Source of the DNA: Phorcus lineatus
Taxonomy: Eukaryota; Mollusca; Gastropoda; Trochida; Trochidae
Assembly: GCA_921293015.1 (NCBI GenBank)
Contig: OV121091.1
Coordinates: 23,978,839 to 24,042,838 of the forward strand
Direction: 5' to 3'
Length of the DNA stretch: 64,000 bases
Below the pieces are notes generated by a model. It saw only the letters and a program-made list of their open reading frames with translations, was not told the DNA's origin and searched no databases. This document shows positions 26,471-38,711 of this stretch, in pieces. Position 1 is the stretch's first letter. Every line of letters starts with the position of its first letter. A program made the position numbers and the translations under genes.

Positions 26471-26689
26471 AATTTACAACCTCCACTTTTTGGCGTTTAC
26501 ACAATTTGAACGTCAGGAGAACTTCATCAGTGTAGAAGTGTTACTCAATGATGGCGCAGCTAATAAATGATCTCCTCTTTAATTTATCGTCAATGCTAGG
26601 ATAAGAGATTAAATTGCTTGTCCATTATTTAATGTTAAATTAATACAGTTGCCACACAAATCTATTTGCTAGTTAATTTGTCTCAATCA

Positions 26690-28075
26690 ATGTTTATTCA
26701 ATACTTATAGGCCACAGGCCTGAAGTACATTTGTAAAATACATTATTTTCATATCTGTACAATGAATGGAACGTTAAATCTTTTTATACATCAAACCATA
26801 TAATACCTGCATTTTGTATAAACATGAATACAAATCATTCTAATCTAAGTTTTCATCATATTATGTCTGTATAAAGAGGCTTAGAATATATACATAGAAA
26901 CATTCTGAAGGATATTACTATTTGAACTTGACAACAATGCCACGAATTTGTTTATATTAGGATATCTGAAATAATTTGCTTTCAAGTATTTTCCCCTAAG
27001 ATGTGAATAAGCAGGACACATAAGTAAAAAATGGTATTCATCTTCTTTTAAATTCAAGTGACTAAGATTACACATTCTTTGTTCACGAGCTTTTTTTACA
27101 TAGCGCCCCGTCTCAATACACAGATCATGTGAGGAACATCTGAAACGTGAAAGGGCCATTCGGAATTTTTTAACAGTAACTTTTGTTAAATAATCCTCCT
27201 TGATTATTTCCGATTTAATCATTCTATAATATAAGCACTTATTTGTTAGAGTCATTGATGCTGTCCATGTCTGCAAATAGATATATTTCAAACGATGCTT
27301 TAATGAAGATATAAAAATTGCTTTTGAATGCACATTTTGTTTCTTCCAAATATTACCAAAACCACAGGTGAAAAGTAATTCTCTTATATCTGTCACCCAA
27401 TTTCTCTGACCATTGTTATCATGAACTATCATCATGTCATAAACCTTTTTTGGTAATCTGTATGAAGGCATCTAAATAAGTCTAAGCCAATATTTAATAA
27501 CTTTAACATTTGCATGTACATAAATAGGAAATCTTCCACATTCTCCATATATCATCAAACTAGATGTGTTTATTTTCACACCTAAATACTTTTTACAGAC
27601 ATATAAAATAATCTTTTCTATGACATCAAAGTGTTGTAAACTCCATATCTCTGCTCCATACAACAGTATTGGGAGTATCTTTACATCAAATATTTTAAAA
27701 AATGAATGGTATGAAATATTCCCTAAGGCCTTTAGATTCTTATATATACATATAAACACTTTCTTTGCTTGTTTAGCAGCTTGATTTGAATGCCTATGCC
27801 ATGAGAGATTTTTGCTAAAATGAACCCCAAGATATTTGTAGAAACCTGTAGTTTCAATTTTTTCCCCTCTAAAATACCATAAATATCATTACCTGATAGC
27901 TGGCTTTCAGTTTTGAATACAGGAACTTTTGTTTTATTCATGTTTACTGATAACTTCCATTTGTCACAATAACAGCTAAGTTCATTAATTTGGCTCTGTA
28001 AGCCTTTGATTGTTGTAGAGAAAAGGATAATGTCATCTGCAAACAATACTAAAAATATTTGTCTCGTCACATATG
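26690..28075 (-). mobile_element. 5'-truncated LINE, RT thumb to 3' end
   Basis: The minus strand begins within the catalytic box (LFADDIILFS, 28050) and continues through the thumb and the long C-terminal domain. That domain includes ILPILLYGAEIWSL, YLGVKINTSSLMIYGECGR and a terminal Cys/His knuckle (CNLSHLNLKEDEYHFLLMC). It ends near 26880, in three long open frames broken by about two to three lesions. The 3' UTR contains GGCCACAGGCCTGAAGTACA (26711-26730), a palindromic motif that I associate with LINE 3' ends in molluscs. This is the best preserved LINE in the window. Clade is uncertain (Jockey/I/Nimb-like). Confidence 0.85.
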
Positions 28076-28079
28076 TATC

Positions 28080-29690
28080 ATGTAGGATTGGAATAAATTG
28101 AAAGTTAGACAGTCATATTAAAATTTGAAATAATCTAACCCCTCTAAGTCAAAATTGCGCAAAGTTTGTATTTATTTGAAAACAAGAGAAGTAGAGACGT
28201 CCATATTTTACGCTAGTAAGAACCATAGTACCAACATGGTAAGTACCAACATGTTCATTACTAGTATGATGGATATTTAGAACCATGTGGATAGAAACAG
28301 TATACACATGGAACATGGTTGTTCAAGGGCGAACATTTCAGTTGATGTGTACATTCATTGAAATCGTATCTATTATTATTTCTTCGATTCGTAAGAAAAG
28401 CTTTTGCTCCAAAGAGAAGTGACAAATATCTTGCTCACAGATAGCGTAGGAATAAAGAATTGTATTTTAGGTTTAAAAATCAAATTTATCCAATGATAAT
28501 GCACAATATAATTTTAAGAACAGTGAAGAGATGATTATTTCTTCAATAAAGCCGAGAGGTACAAAAGAAAGAGGTTTGACAAATGTAAATTGTCCACGTG
28601 TTGAAAGAAAGATGTATCATTTGGGTGTTTTATTGTCAGTTGCCAGTTGATGATGTGAAGCATAAATGATGCGTAAGATAACATATTTGATAAATATAAA
28701 TAAATGAGACCGCGACAATCTCATCATTAACACCCAGTAGACATGATTAACGTCTGTGCAAGTGAAAACTCGAAACAAACAGTTGTGTTTATACAATAGG
28801 ATTTGCAAATACACTGCAAAGGCAACGTCACCTTACTAATTACGAGATACTTTAGTCCACTTGTGACAGATACGATTGAAACAAAAATACACTATGTCTT
28901 AAGAACCTTCAACTTTATATTAATTTCTTATCACGTTTCTGAAAAAACAAACCTTTTAAGAAATCGTCGTTTAAAAGATTCCTTAAATAGTCGATACGGG
29001 ACAGTAAAAACGGTGATTTGGCTTGTTTTATGAGATCATACAGGAAGTGTGCGTATAAAAATTTATATATAAGTAGATTATACATGTCGATAACATCGTT
29101 CATTAATTCAATTTCTTTAGTTCAGAATTTTAAAAATTTAAATTCCAAACATTCTGGCCCACTTAGATTTTGAAAAGACGACCTCAGGAACCCAAGTGTA
29201 CTTGAAAAGACTTAAAGATAATAGTATCATTCTCTGATGTATGAAATTGTGAGTACTTTTTGATAACAAAATTCTGCTTATCACATACATTTTAATTCGC
29301 TTTTCCTTTGCAGAAATATATTTTTTTTGCTCTTTTGAAAATGTGTTCATTTAAGATTCATGCGAAGATTTTAGCTTAATGTGACATCAATGTCCTTCTG
29401 CTGATTAATATGAAAGAAAAAAAGAACAACATAATGACCGAAGAAGGACAAAATAAAGATGAAGGCATATTTGAAAATATAACTACAGAGAATCCACCCG
29501 CTAATATAAACATTTCCATACACTTTCCTTACAGTCACAGTTGGAATCTGATGGTTAATGAATTCCTTAATTTTTTAGTTGAAGTTATGAAGGTTGGCTC
29601 GTTGACAGGAGTCACTATGCCAGCTTTGCCAATTGTCTCTCTTTTGTGTCTTTAGTACCTACTTTCGTTAAAAGTAAAAAGTAAAAAGTA
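28080..29690. other. intergenic, nothing recognised
   Basis: Short open frames only. A small AGTAAAA triplication sits at about 29670-29690. No gene or element was recognised. Confidence 0.4.
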
Positions 29691-29859
29691 TATTCATTTC
29701 AATTTTGATTGCTAAGAGGGGTAATTGATAAGTAGTGAGTCTCGATAGGTAAACCATTCTATACAATGCCACCGCTATTTGCATGAGAACTATCATGTAT
29801 ACGGGTCACCAACTCTCATTGTGACAGGTATTTCAATTAAAAGGGGGGCCTGTTTTTTT

Positions 29860-30660
29860 TTTTATCAGAGTGTGGACTATATAGGGTCGCGAGCTGTGAT
29901 AAAGTATCTGCATCGAAAGAGGCTGATACAGAAAGCCATTCATGATGTTATGGTTGCGATGTTGTTCCTTCATATGCCAATATCATAAGGTTAACAGCTG
30001 AATTCAAACATGACCGCATAGCTTTGAAGACGAACTACGTCCTGGTCGTGCAAAAAGTTTGGCATCATCACAAGTGGTTAAACAATTCATGATTCATAAT
30101 GAATGCGCCATAAGCATGCATAAGTGACTAAGGCGCTATATAGATAGCGTCCACTATCACCATCAACATCACCAGCCACAGGCCCTCGGATCATTAAAAA
30201 GATTCATAAAAAAATTATTTTTTGTTTGAGAACATCCCCTGAATAGAATTGTACCTCTGTTAATAGTTTACACCCCTGAATAGAATTGTACCTTTGTTAA
30301 TAGTATACTATACTATTAACAGAAGTTCAATTTGATTCGGGGGTGTTCTCAAAAAAATAATTACATTTTAATTTTTTTAAATTTGTTTAATTGTTTTTAA
30401 TGATCCGAGGGCCTTTGTCACCATCACAATCATAGCTGTAATATTTGGCGTATGCCAGGAGCGAGTTCATTTATTGTCAGGTGAATATGGAAATGACGAT
30501 GATTCAGCACGATGGGTGCCAAAACTGGTGACATATGTTTAAAAGCGTTTGAAACACATCAGACCAAAAGAGAATCTAGAATTTTTAACGACAGATCCTG
30601 ACAATTTCACGAAAATGGATTATTCTACACCTGAGACAAATACTGTTTGACTATCATTGA
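29860..30660 (+). pseudogene. mariner transposase relic, interrupted
   Basis: The plus strand reads AVIKYLHRKRLIQKAIHDVM (mariner N-terminal helix-turn-helix) and AEFKHDRIALEDELRPGRAK. After about 360 bases of inserted sequence it reads ERVHLLSGEYGNDDSARWVPK, RPKENLEFLTTDPDNF and remnants of the first catalytic region. Frame shifts and stops occur throughout, and the C-terminal half is not seen. The interruption contains a fold-back MITE (30180-30414) and a short GCGCTATATAGATAGCG-type repeat, both younger than the mariner. Confidence 0.75.
30180..30414. mobile_element. fold-back MITE inside mariner relic
   Basis: Perfect inverted ends GGCCCTCGGATCATTAAAAA (plus one extra A/T pair) enclose about 235 bases. 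The two halves continue to pair through GAGAACA.CCCC.GAAT and the CTGTTAATAGT motif, so the whole element could form a cruciform. One half carries an internal duplication of a 30-base block (CCCCTGAATAGAATTGTACC). No coding capacity. Confidence 0.85.
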
Positions 30661-31012
30661 GGGCATATGGTCTTTTGGCTCTTAAGTAAACAATATGAAC
30701 AATCATAAAGCATACTCTTTGTCACTTTAAGACTCTGAAACACCGATGGCACAACTGTATGTCATAGAAGGGGAACGATGTTGATTCGAATTCCTTCTTT
30801 CTTTCTGCTTTGTTCACTACTTACCAATCACCCCCGTAAATGGCGGTTTTGATCGAAACCCAACAAAGTACCGCGGCCTGCCTATTAGTCAAACGACATA
30901 CTGGAAATTTATCTTAAGCAGATGGCCAATTATCATGAAATTTCGTTGCAGTTCTAAACATGAGATACTGTGATCTAGTATGATTGACGCTTTGTTTCTG
31001 ACGAGTACGGAA

Positions 31013-31101
31013 ATCCTGCTTCATCGACGTATTTGTATCCGAGTAGCTTATACCATACTGTAGGTGCTTCGCGGATACATCTATGATGATGTACCAGGAT
31101 G
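31013..31101. repeat. short fold-back, ATCCTGCTTCATC ends
   Basis: ATCCTGCTTCATCGACGTAT at the left pairs imperfectly with GATGATGTACCAGGAT at the right across 89 bases. The ends resemble those of the MITE at 46132-46466, suggesting a deletion derivative or cousin. Confidence 0.5.
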
Positions 31102-31264
31102 TGATACGAATTGTTAAAGAGCCACTCCGTGAGTTGATGGAGTCATATATGTCAAACTTAATCAATGGTGTCATTTGATCGCGAAGTATCGACTGTTACC
31201 AAAAAGACAGATTTTGAAGCTTATTGGGGTTTTTACAGTGACAATATGAAGGTAGAACGTCGCA

Positions 31265-32431
31265 ATTATGATCGAAAACCGGACAGTGGCGCGCGTCATA
31301 GAGTCAAACGTAATTTTGGAGACTTATCTAAAACAGCCAGGAGGGCAGCTAGGAGTTGATAGAGTTTGTTAGGTTATATAACTAGTATCCATGTATATTG
31401 AATGTGATATATCCACCTCTGTGCATATATAAGGCTGTTTTTAGATTTTCATGGAAAACAAATAATTGTCATATATATGTCTTTTGGACATAAAAAGTTA
31501 AGATGTTTTGATTTTATATCACTACATATGATATTTAGGTTCGTATCAAAGGTAAATAATATGTTATGAAAATCAAGAATTGGCTCTTTAAATCAAGTTT
31601 TATATGTAAGCAATGCTTTCTAATTACACAAAAACACATTTCTTGATGTTAGTTTTCACAAAGACCTTTTATTTGTTACTCAACACATCTATAAATAATT
31701 GGTTTTTAAGCGATTTATGTGAATTGCAATTTGATGCTGCTACAAAATGAACAGCTAATTACAAAATGGGAATTTGAACTGGAAGAGAATGGACCAACTT
31801 ATTACCGTAGCTGCATATTAATATCGCCTATCCTGTAACCTGTCTTTGGTACTTTCCAACACTTTAAAGATATTTTACGAACGCTTCACATTCTTAAACA
31901 AGCAGGTCAAATGTTCTGATATTTAGATCGATTTTACGCTGTTAGTATTTCATTCATACTATATAGCCGATTTTAATTGCAAGGACAAGTTCGGACATCT
32001 GATCTCTCGATCTATTGAATGGCAAACAAAGTCAGAGGACTAGCCAAAGCGGGGCATTTTTATTCGTATGAAGACATTTCGCCTACAATGTTTTTTGTAG
32101 TGACACACAGTATGTTTCAAAATGTTGTATGTTGCATAAATAATTACCAATATACCATGTGTCTCGCTTAAAGTTAAATTTATGTCGAATAGAATACATT
32201 TTCATCACTTAAATGCAATATTTATGATATTTACTTGCTTTCAATAATAATTGACAAACGGCCAAAAAATGTTACAAGGTTGAAATTCTACGTCGCATTT
32301 GCCTGTATACTACTAATGTGATATACTTAATGCAACATTACTATATTTGTCGTTATGTCTGCTGTAGATAAGTTTCCGAAATTACGTTTGATTCATTGGC
32401 GCGCGCCACTGTCCGGTTTTTGATCACAAAT
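31265..32431. mobile_element. non-autonomous element, about 70-bp inverted ends
   Basis: The left end (31265-31340, containing AAAACCGGACAGTGGCGCGC and TCAAACGTAATTT) is matched in reverse complement at 32361-32431 with few differences. The 1.0-kb interior has no open frame of note. The CpG-rich GTGGCGCGC core of the ends is unusual for this AT-rich window. No target duplication was resolved, so two independent solo insertions remain possible. Confidence 0.6.
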
Positions 32432-33949
32432 CACAACTGTAAGTTGTTTATTTTGCTGAAATGATAAGCATTAAAATGGTAGTTTCCAGATACAACCAGT
32501 AGTTCTTGACATAATAACACCATTTTTAAAGTTTGATTTATTTGACCCCAACAACATACTCTGTGACCCTTTTAATAGTTCCCGTTTCTTTGTAATTCAG
32601 CTATTACCGGGATGTCGGCTGTCGGTTTGTTACTGTAAATGCAATCTAAATAAATTTTGATACACATTTCTTTATTTTGTTATCATAGCATGACAGGATA
32701 TTAAAAAAAATGTTGATCAAACTTGACTTAGATTACTATAATGTCACTGTAAATCCGTAAAAAAATTATGCTTTGTCGGTGTTGTTTTTCGTTTCTCTTT
32801 ACCAAAGAAATTTGAGAAACTTTTTACTGATATAATTTTTACACACATTAAAGAAAACAAATGAGTAGAATATTTAGTAAATACCGGGTAAAGGTATTAC
32901 AACAATGATGATTCGATCCAGCGACGATTCAAATGATTCATTAAGCGTTCATAAAGGTTAGGTTGGTCCTTTTATAGAGTTATTTCCCTTTGACCACGGG
33001 GCAGTGCTAGTAAGTGTTGCGCTTTGAACATTACTCTATTCTCTAGTTTCTTGAATTCTGCCTTGAACAATGAATATCCTAAATTGAAGTGAAATGTGTT
33101 TATTAATGTTTATAAAGTAAATTAACCACAGTTGTTAGATGAAATTTGAATTATACATTTATCTTTAGTATTTAAGGTTTTATAAGGAATTTACATTGAT
33201 AAAAAAATAATTTGATTCATCAATATTTTAAGGGATTAAATGTATGCTGAGAATTTAAGAAATCAAACATCAAACATCCAATTAATGAATGAAACATAAT
33301 GCTGATCTTTACATACATAATTCTTTTAGATAAAGGGTTGGCTAAGCGGCCAAGAAAGTCAATACATGTATAATATTTTTGCATTATTTTTTTGTATGAT
33401 AACCAATTCAGTCTAAATAAGAATATAATTTCTTAATTTTAACTTCATCTTAATAATCGTATCGTGAGTGTTCAAATACCATTAGTACCTTTTCGGAAAC
33501 TTGGAATCAGGAAATGTTAATCAAATATGAAGCACCCAAAAACCATTATTTTCATCTGAATTTCACTAAAAAACCTACTAAAAGTGCATGTCTTACATAC
33601 AAACATTGCCATAAGCTTTGGAGGCACCCTCTTATAAGGGGGCGTTATAACGTTTTTGCATCATTATAAGAGATCTGAAAGCCTACAGCCATTTGAAGCT
33701 GAAATTAACTCCTGGTATTTTGTTATTTTGTTTAAGAAGATGTGCCCACTAGTAATGAAGAACAAAACTTATTTGGATGTCTTGAACAGATTTTATTCTC
33801 ATTACAATATGTTAGAGATTTCTTCAACATTACATGGCTTATCTGGTATATGCTTCTTTGAAATTCTTCTTTCATTTTCTTTCATCTTGAGCTACAAATT
33901 GCGATAAATCATTCCATGTAAGATTGATACTGTTTTCGAAAAAGGAAGT
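32432..33949. other. intergenic, nothing recognised
   Basis: AT-rich DNA without a recognised gene. AGTTATTTCCCTTTG at about 32980 is one of several copies in the window of a motif common in mollusc DNA. Confidence 0.4.
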
Positions 33950-34085
33950 ATTAAATAGAGAATACCACACGAAGTCCCGCTAGATACAAATTATAGGAAA
34001 CGAGTAATCTTCCGACCGACTGATAGCGAGGTCAAATACCATTCGAACGTTGTGAGCTTCGTTTGATTCGTACCGAATCTGGTAT
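33950..34085. repeat. diverged copy of the 5575 fold-back family
   Basis: It begins AAATAGAGAATACCACACGA, matching the start of the repeats at 5575 and 40440 at most positions, and continues with a comparable GAAACGAG core. No coding frame. Confidence 0.4.
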
Positions 34086-34158
34086 CTAATATATTGAGGA
34101 TTTAAGGACCTTGATGATAATGACTGTATATGTCATTTTATATGGATGCAATAAATTA

Positions 34159-35378
34159 CGAGGGGAAATCAAGTTCATAGAAATGGTTATAAAACGGAAG
34201 CGGGTGGTTGTGAAATTGATATTATTTTATTAGAATCTCCCTGCAGGGACCTGGATGCACTATGCCCATTTGTCTCTACCCTTGCGGTAGAAGTCTTCTG
34301 ACTGGCTCTTCAGCCACTCCTCAGTAGCTGCCTTGAGTTCATCATCATCGCCAAATCTTGTAACACGAAGTTGTGATTTCAAATGGCAAAACAGATAGAA
34401 GTCGCTGGGGGCAAGATCTGGACTGTAGAAGAGATTGTTAAATTGTTCAAAGCCACATTGTTGAAGTGCCGCCTGTGCAATACGACTCTTGCGTAGTGGA
34501 GCGTTGTCATGAAGAAGCATAACTCAAGCAGTCAACATGCCGCGCCTCTTCTTCTTGAAAGCCGCTCTCAATTGTGTCAACAAGTGTAATAGGCTCTTGT
34601 TATTGCAGTTTTAGGTGGTTTATAGTCTATAAGTTTCACACTCCTTGAATCCCAGAAAATGGTCGTCATGGTCTTGCCAACAGACGCCTGATTTCTGAAC
34701 TTTTTAGTGTAGGAGAGTGCTTATGCTTGCATAAATTCGTGCTTGCTGTCAGGATCCAAGTGATGAATCCACGTTTCATCTCCTATAACCAGACGGGGAT
34801 GAAAGTTATCGAGATCAGCATTGAAGATGTCCAAGAGCTCAAGACTTGATTCAACTCTCTGGTATCGAACTTGTGCATTTAAAGTTTCGTGGCACCTATC
34901 TTGCAGACACCCTTGGATATGTGCAAACGTCATGAAATATGGCGCAAACAAGATATCTCGTCAACCTTTCGTCTACTATTGGACATGATTAAGCCCTGGA
35001 CCTATGCAACAATATCATCTGTAATGGCTACAACAGGCCTTCCAGACCGTGGGTCACCTTCAAAGGAGCTGCGACCCCGCTTGAACTCAGCAGACCATTT
35101 TGAAACATACACATTGGTCACATGTCCATGTATTTCGATCGTATTCACCCATTCTTTAATGAGAAACTTGATAACCACATTATGCTCAGTTTTAGAACTT
35201 CACATGATTGCAGGAGGATACCTGTGTTGAACAGGCTGTAAATCTCAAGTAAACGGTCGGGAAAGGTTGTTTATGTCTGTAAACTGTCAGATGGCCTATC
35301 TCAATAATGACATCAACAATGATGTCTTCAGGGGTGTATCAATACTCACTTCTATGGATTTATTTACTTCCCTTTGTT
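34159..35378 (-). pseudogene. mariner element with decayed transposase
   Basis: Imperfect inverted ends (CGAGGGGAAATCAAGTTCAT at 34159 against ATGGATTTATTTACTTCCCT at 35354) next to TA dinucleotides bound about 1.22 kb. In order, the minus strand encodes the N-terminal HTH (IKFLIKE, VSKWSAEFKRG), GDPRSGRP, a second helix region, GDETWIHHLDPDSKHEF with the first catalytic Asp, and LLHDNAPLRKSRIAQ with the second. YSPDLAPSDFYLF and the tail ending VPAGRF then follow, with spacing compatible with the mariner D,D34D triad. Several frame shifts, stops and an internal deletion in the N-terminal half make it inactive. Confidence 0.88.
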
Positions 35379-35379
35379 A

Positions 35380-38310
35380 TATTAGAATGTAAAAATACAA
35401 ACAATTTGGCACGGCCAATGGATGTGTGATGTGATGTGATGTTCGGTTTTTCATACAGCTGTAAATCTTTTGACCCGTTCATTGATACATGTAGTTTCAG
35501 CTATTGATGAACTACTCATTGCATACTTATTGATTCATAATATTCCAAAGCATTGCCTAATTCTCTAATGTACAGAAAGATTAAACCATTTCGAAAATGA
35601 AGCCGTACAGTTTGTTTTGATTCAAGTTCTAACTTGACCCTAATTTTTCGCTGATTAACTATCATTTGTATCTCACTTATACAATATGTTTTTGTCTAGA
35701 ACATATTACTCGGCAACTGGCCCAATACAGGAAAAATAGGCCTATACAATTCTGAACATGCGTAGACAACAATAATGACAAAGATTGTAACCATTGCTGA
35801 CAGCTATGCCAGTTAACTTTACTTTACCAAGGTGCAAGTAAGATATTATGAGGTTAATTGATAAATTGTAATTACTTAAGCATATCCGCATTGGCCAAAT
35901 TACAGGTTCGTGGTTCCTTTGTATTGGCTCTTGAATTCGTCTTGTGCCATTGCCGGCGACATAGGCTGGTACAGATGAACTTTAAGTAATAATAATACAG
36001 TGTGTCATCAGATTTAAGTAACTACGTTTGTGATAAAAGTTATATACCCTGTAAATGAACCGATGAATGGACAATGTCAGAGTTCAGTACACACAGATAA
36101 AATAAATTTAGTTATCCCAAAAATGGATTAATATTTTTAGAACACAAACTTCGCAAATATTGTTCTTTGTTCTTGTACAAGGTGACATGCGAGAAAATGT
36201 TTATTTTTCTCCGACATATCAGGTAAAAACAATCAAATTACTTATATTTTTCATCTTTAAGAATTTTTACATTAAAAGTACTAAATTCATTTTGTTTAAA
36301 TACTTTTAATCTACAAATTCAGCAGTAGTGATTTTCTATTCTGAATATAAGAATTTAATTGATAATAATTTTAGTAGATCATATTGGTATACACGTGTCA
36401 AATTGTAAAGATATTGAAAATAGAAATAGAACTCTATTTTGTAACTTGGAAATTGCAATCGGAACCGTATAATAAGGTTAATATTCTCATACCGCTTAGA
36501 CTAGGAAAAGAGGCAGCTAAAACAAGCAACAGTATTGATTGGAGTACCTTGTCTGCAAAAACAAGACTAAATTTCTCTCAAGACGTCTTAAAGCAATTTT
36601 GCAGAGACAGCATTTCAGTCAAACTTCAACAAAACAATCCCTTCCTTCGTTTCGTATGAATGCAGCATATGTTAATCATTTTTGTTGGAAATTTTTAAAT
36701 TTTTTTTATCGAAGCTGAATTTTCTGTACAATTCATTTCAATCGTATTATAGCGGAAATATAACACATGCAGGTGTTATACTTGAGTAATGTTAGAGTTG
36801 TACTTATTTATTCTGCCTCAACCATGCTATTGGTATTTAGAAACTGTTTAACGTCTACATGAACGTTGTTGACAAATTGCATTATCCAATCAAAGTCTAT
36901 ATCGGTTTGACATTCGTATGTTGATATACTAATTAGAGAGAATGAGAGTAATTAGCTAGCATTAGTATGTTTTCCAATTATAACATTGAAGCAGAATGTT
37001 ATTGTTGCACTATGAAACAAATTTTCTCATTGTCGTGACATTATCAATGTTCTCAATATACATTATAATCACTTTGATTTCACGCCAATGATGATACAAT
37101 TTCAATACAATGATAAATGAAGTTTTGTAATGGCCATACCTTTCTCTTTAAAGTCAGAGAACTATTGTGCAACTAAATGCAGTCTAGACTTACAACTCTT
37201 TATTTTAGAAAAAAGATCAGATAATAGAATCAAACATTGTCTCTGATAAACATCTTTTGGATGAAAAATATGATTACATAATAATCATTATCATTTATTG
37301 TAATTAAGAAGTGTTCTCTCATTTTCAAATTTATCCTTTATTGATTTATTCTAGATGCATTTAATTAATCTTAATAGAATTAAAGACGTTGCCTCTAGAT
37401 ACAAGTTTATCTTATCTTTACGAACGATGTCAATTCAGTAAAGTAGTCAGATTACACAAATTACCTAAGGTGTTTCAAGGTGGAAATCCATATTATATTA
37501 CATTCTCATATGATTAATCTCGCTAATAATTTTTCCTCACTATTGTTTAATAATTACTTGTTATGGTTATATGTACCAAAATTCATATATCCTGATGGAG
37601 TAATCATGTACTCAGGAACGTGAAATTTAAAATAAAGTTGTAAAGCGGTAAATTTTGTCTTCCTTATATACATCACTTATAAAAGCCCTATTAGGATTTC
37701 ATTTTTGTTGCCTATGGTGGACCTGACATAAAAAAATGTTGATAAAGTTTGCTGTCTGCAACTGAATGACTATCGCTGTGAAGATGAGTCAAACAATGTA
37801 ACATGGACACTACAATGATACCATCAAAAGCCTAGAGTATCATACAATGCATTTCAATTAACAGGTGGCTCTGAGGAAGACATCTCATGTTCCAATGCCT
37901 GTTGTTCCTGTTGCTAATGAGAGTCACAGTTTGACACTTGTGGATGGGAAGCTAGAGACATTGCGCTCTTCCTAGAGAGTTGGTCGACATCAAGGCCCCG
38001 CAATGTGACAGCTTTGAGAATGCTTATGATGGTTGTTGTGGTGTGTGGTGTATGGTGATGTTATTGATGATGATGCTCTCTCTTAAAACTATGATTTTGA
38101 TAAATTGGTGATGTCCAAAAGGCAGCTGAATCAAACAGTCATATGGAGATTGAAAATGAATAACTTGCAAGAATGTACTCCTTTACTACATGACTGTGAT
38201 GTGTGTAAAGACGGAATTAGTACATATGTGGAATCTTCTTTGTACTCTTTAAATCTATCTCTTTAAATCCCCAATGATTTAGAAGTAAAACAACACATTC
38301 AAAATACAAA
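35380..38310. other. intergenic, nothing recognised
   Basis: A 91-codon plus-strand open frame (36384-36659) has no recognisable motif and is not called. No RNA genes or transposons were seen. Confidence 0.4.
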
Positions 38311-38324
38311 ATTGTGAGGTTTTT

Positions 38325-38711
38325 TGGTTGAGTTGGTGTTTTTCAATGATAGTAGAATAACGGTAGGTCCTTTGGTTTGCTTTTGGACACTTAATTTGTG
38401 TGTCGTAAGTACACATAAGTACACAAAAGAGTTGCAAGTACTCATAATTCTACTCTTAGTGCAAATAATGTAAAATAAAATGATATGCATTAACTGTAGA
38501 GAAGAGAAAATAGTTTTTTTCCAAGGCTGGTTTGGTGTATTTCAATGAGAGTAGATTAAAGGTAGGTCCTTTGGTTTCCTTTGGACACTTAATTTGTGTG
38601 TCATAAGTACACATGAGTACACAAAAGAGTTGCAAGTACTCATAATTTCACTCTTAGTGAAAATAATGTAAAATAAAATTATATACATTAACTGTAGAGA
38701 TGAGGAAACAG
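38325..38711. repeat. tandem duplication of about 195 bp
   Basis: Units 38325-38513 and 38524-38711 are about 90 percent identical by eye. They share CTTAATTTGTGTGTC, AAGTACACA.GAGTACACAA and GTTGCAAGTACTCATAAT. The similar minus-strand open frames in each unit follow from the duplication and show no known domain. Confidence 0.9.

Noticed and set aside
31165-31359. 64-codon plus-strand open frame
   Set aside because: Its second half is the inverted end of a non-coding element; no domain.
34889-35230. 113-codon plus-strand open frame
   Set aside because: It is antisense to the decayed mariner transposase, whose motifs read clearly on the minus strand.
36384-36659. 91-codon plus-strand open frame
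   Set aside because: No recognisable motif, no neighbouring exons and ordinary AT-rich composition.
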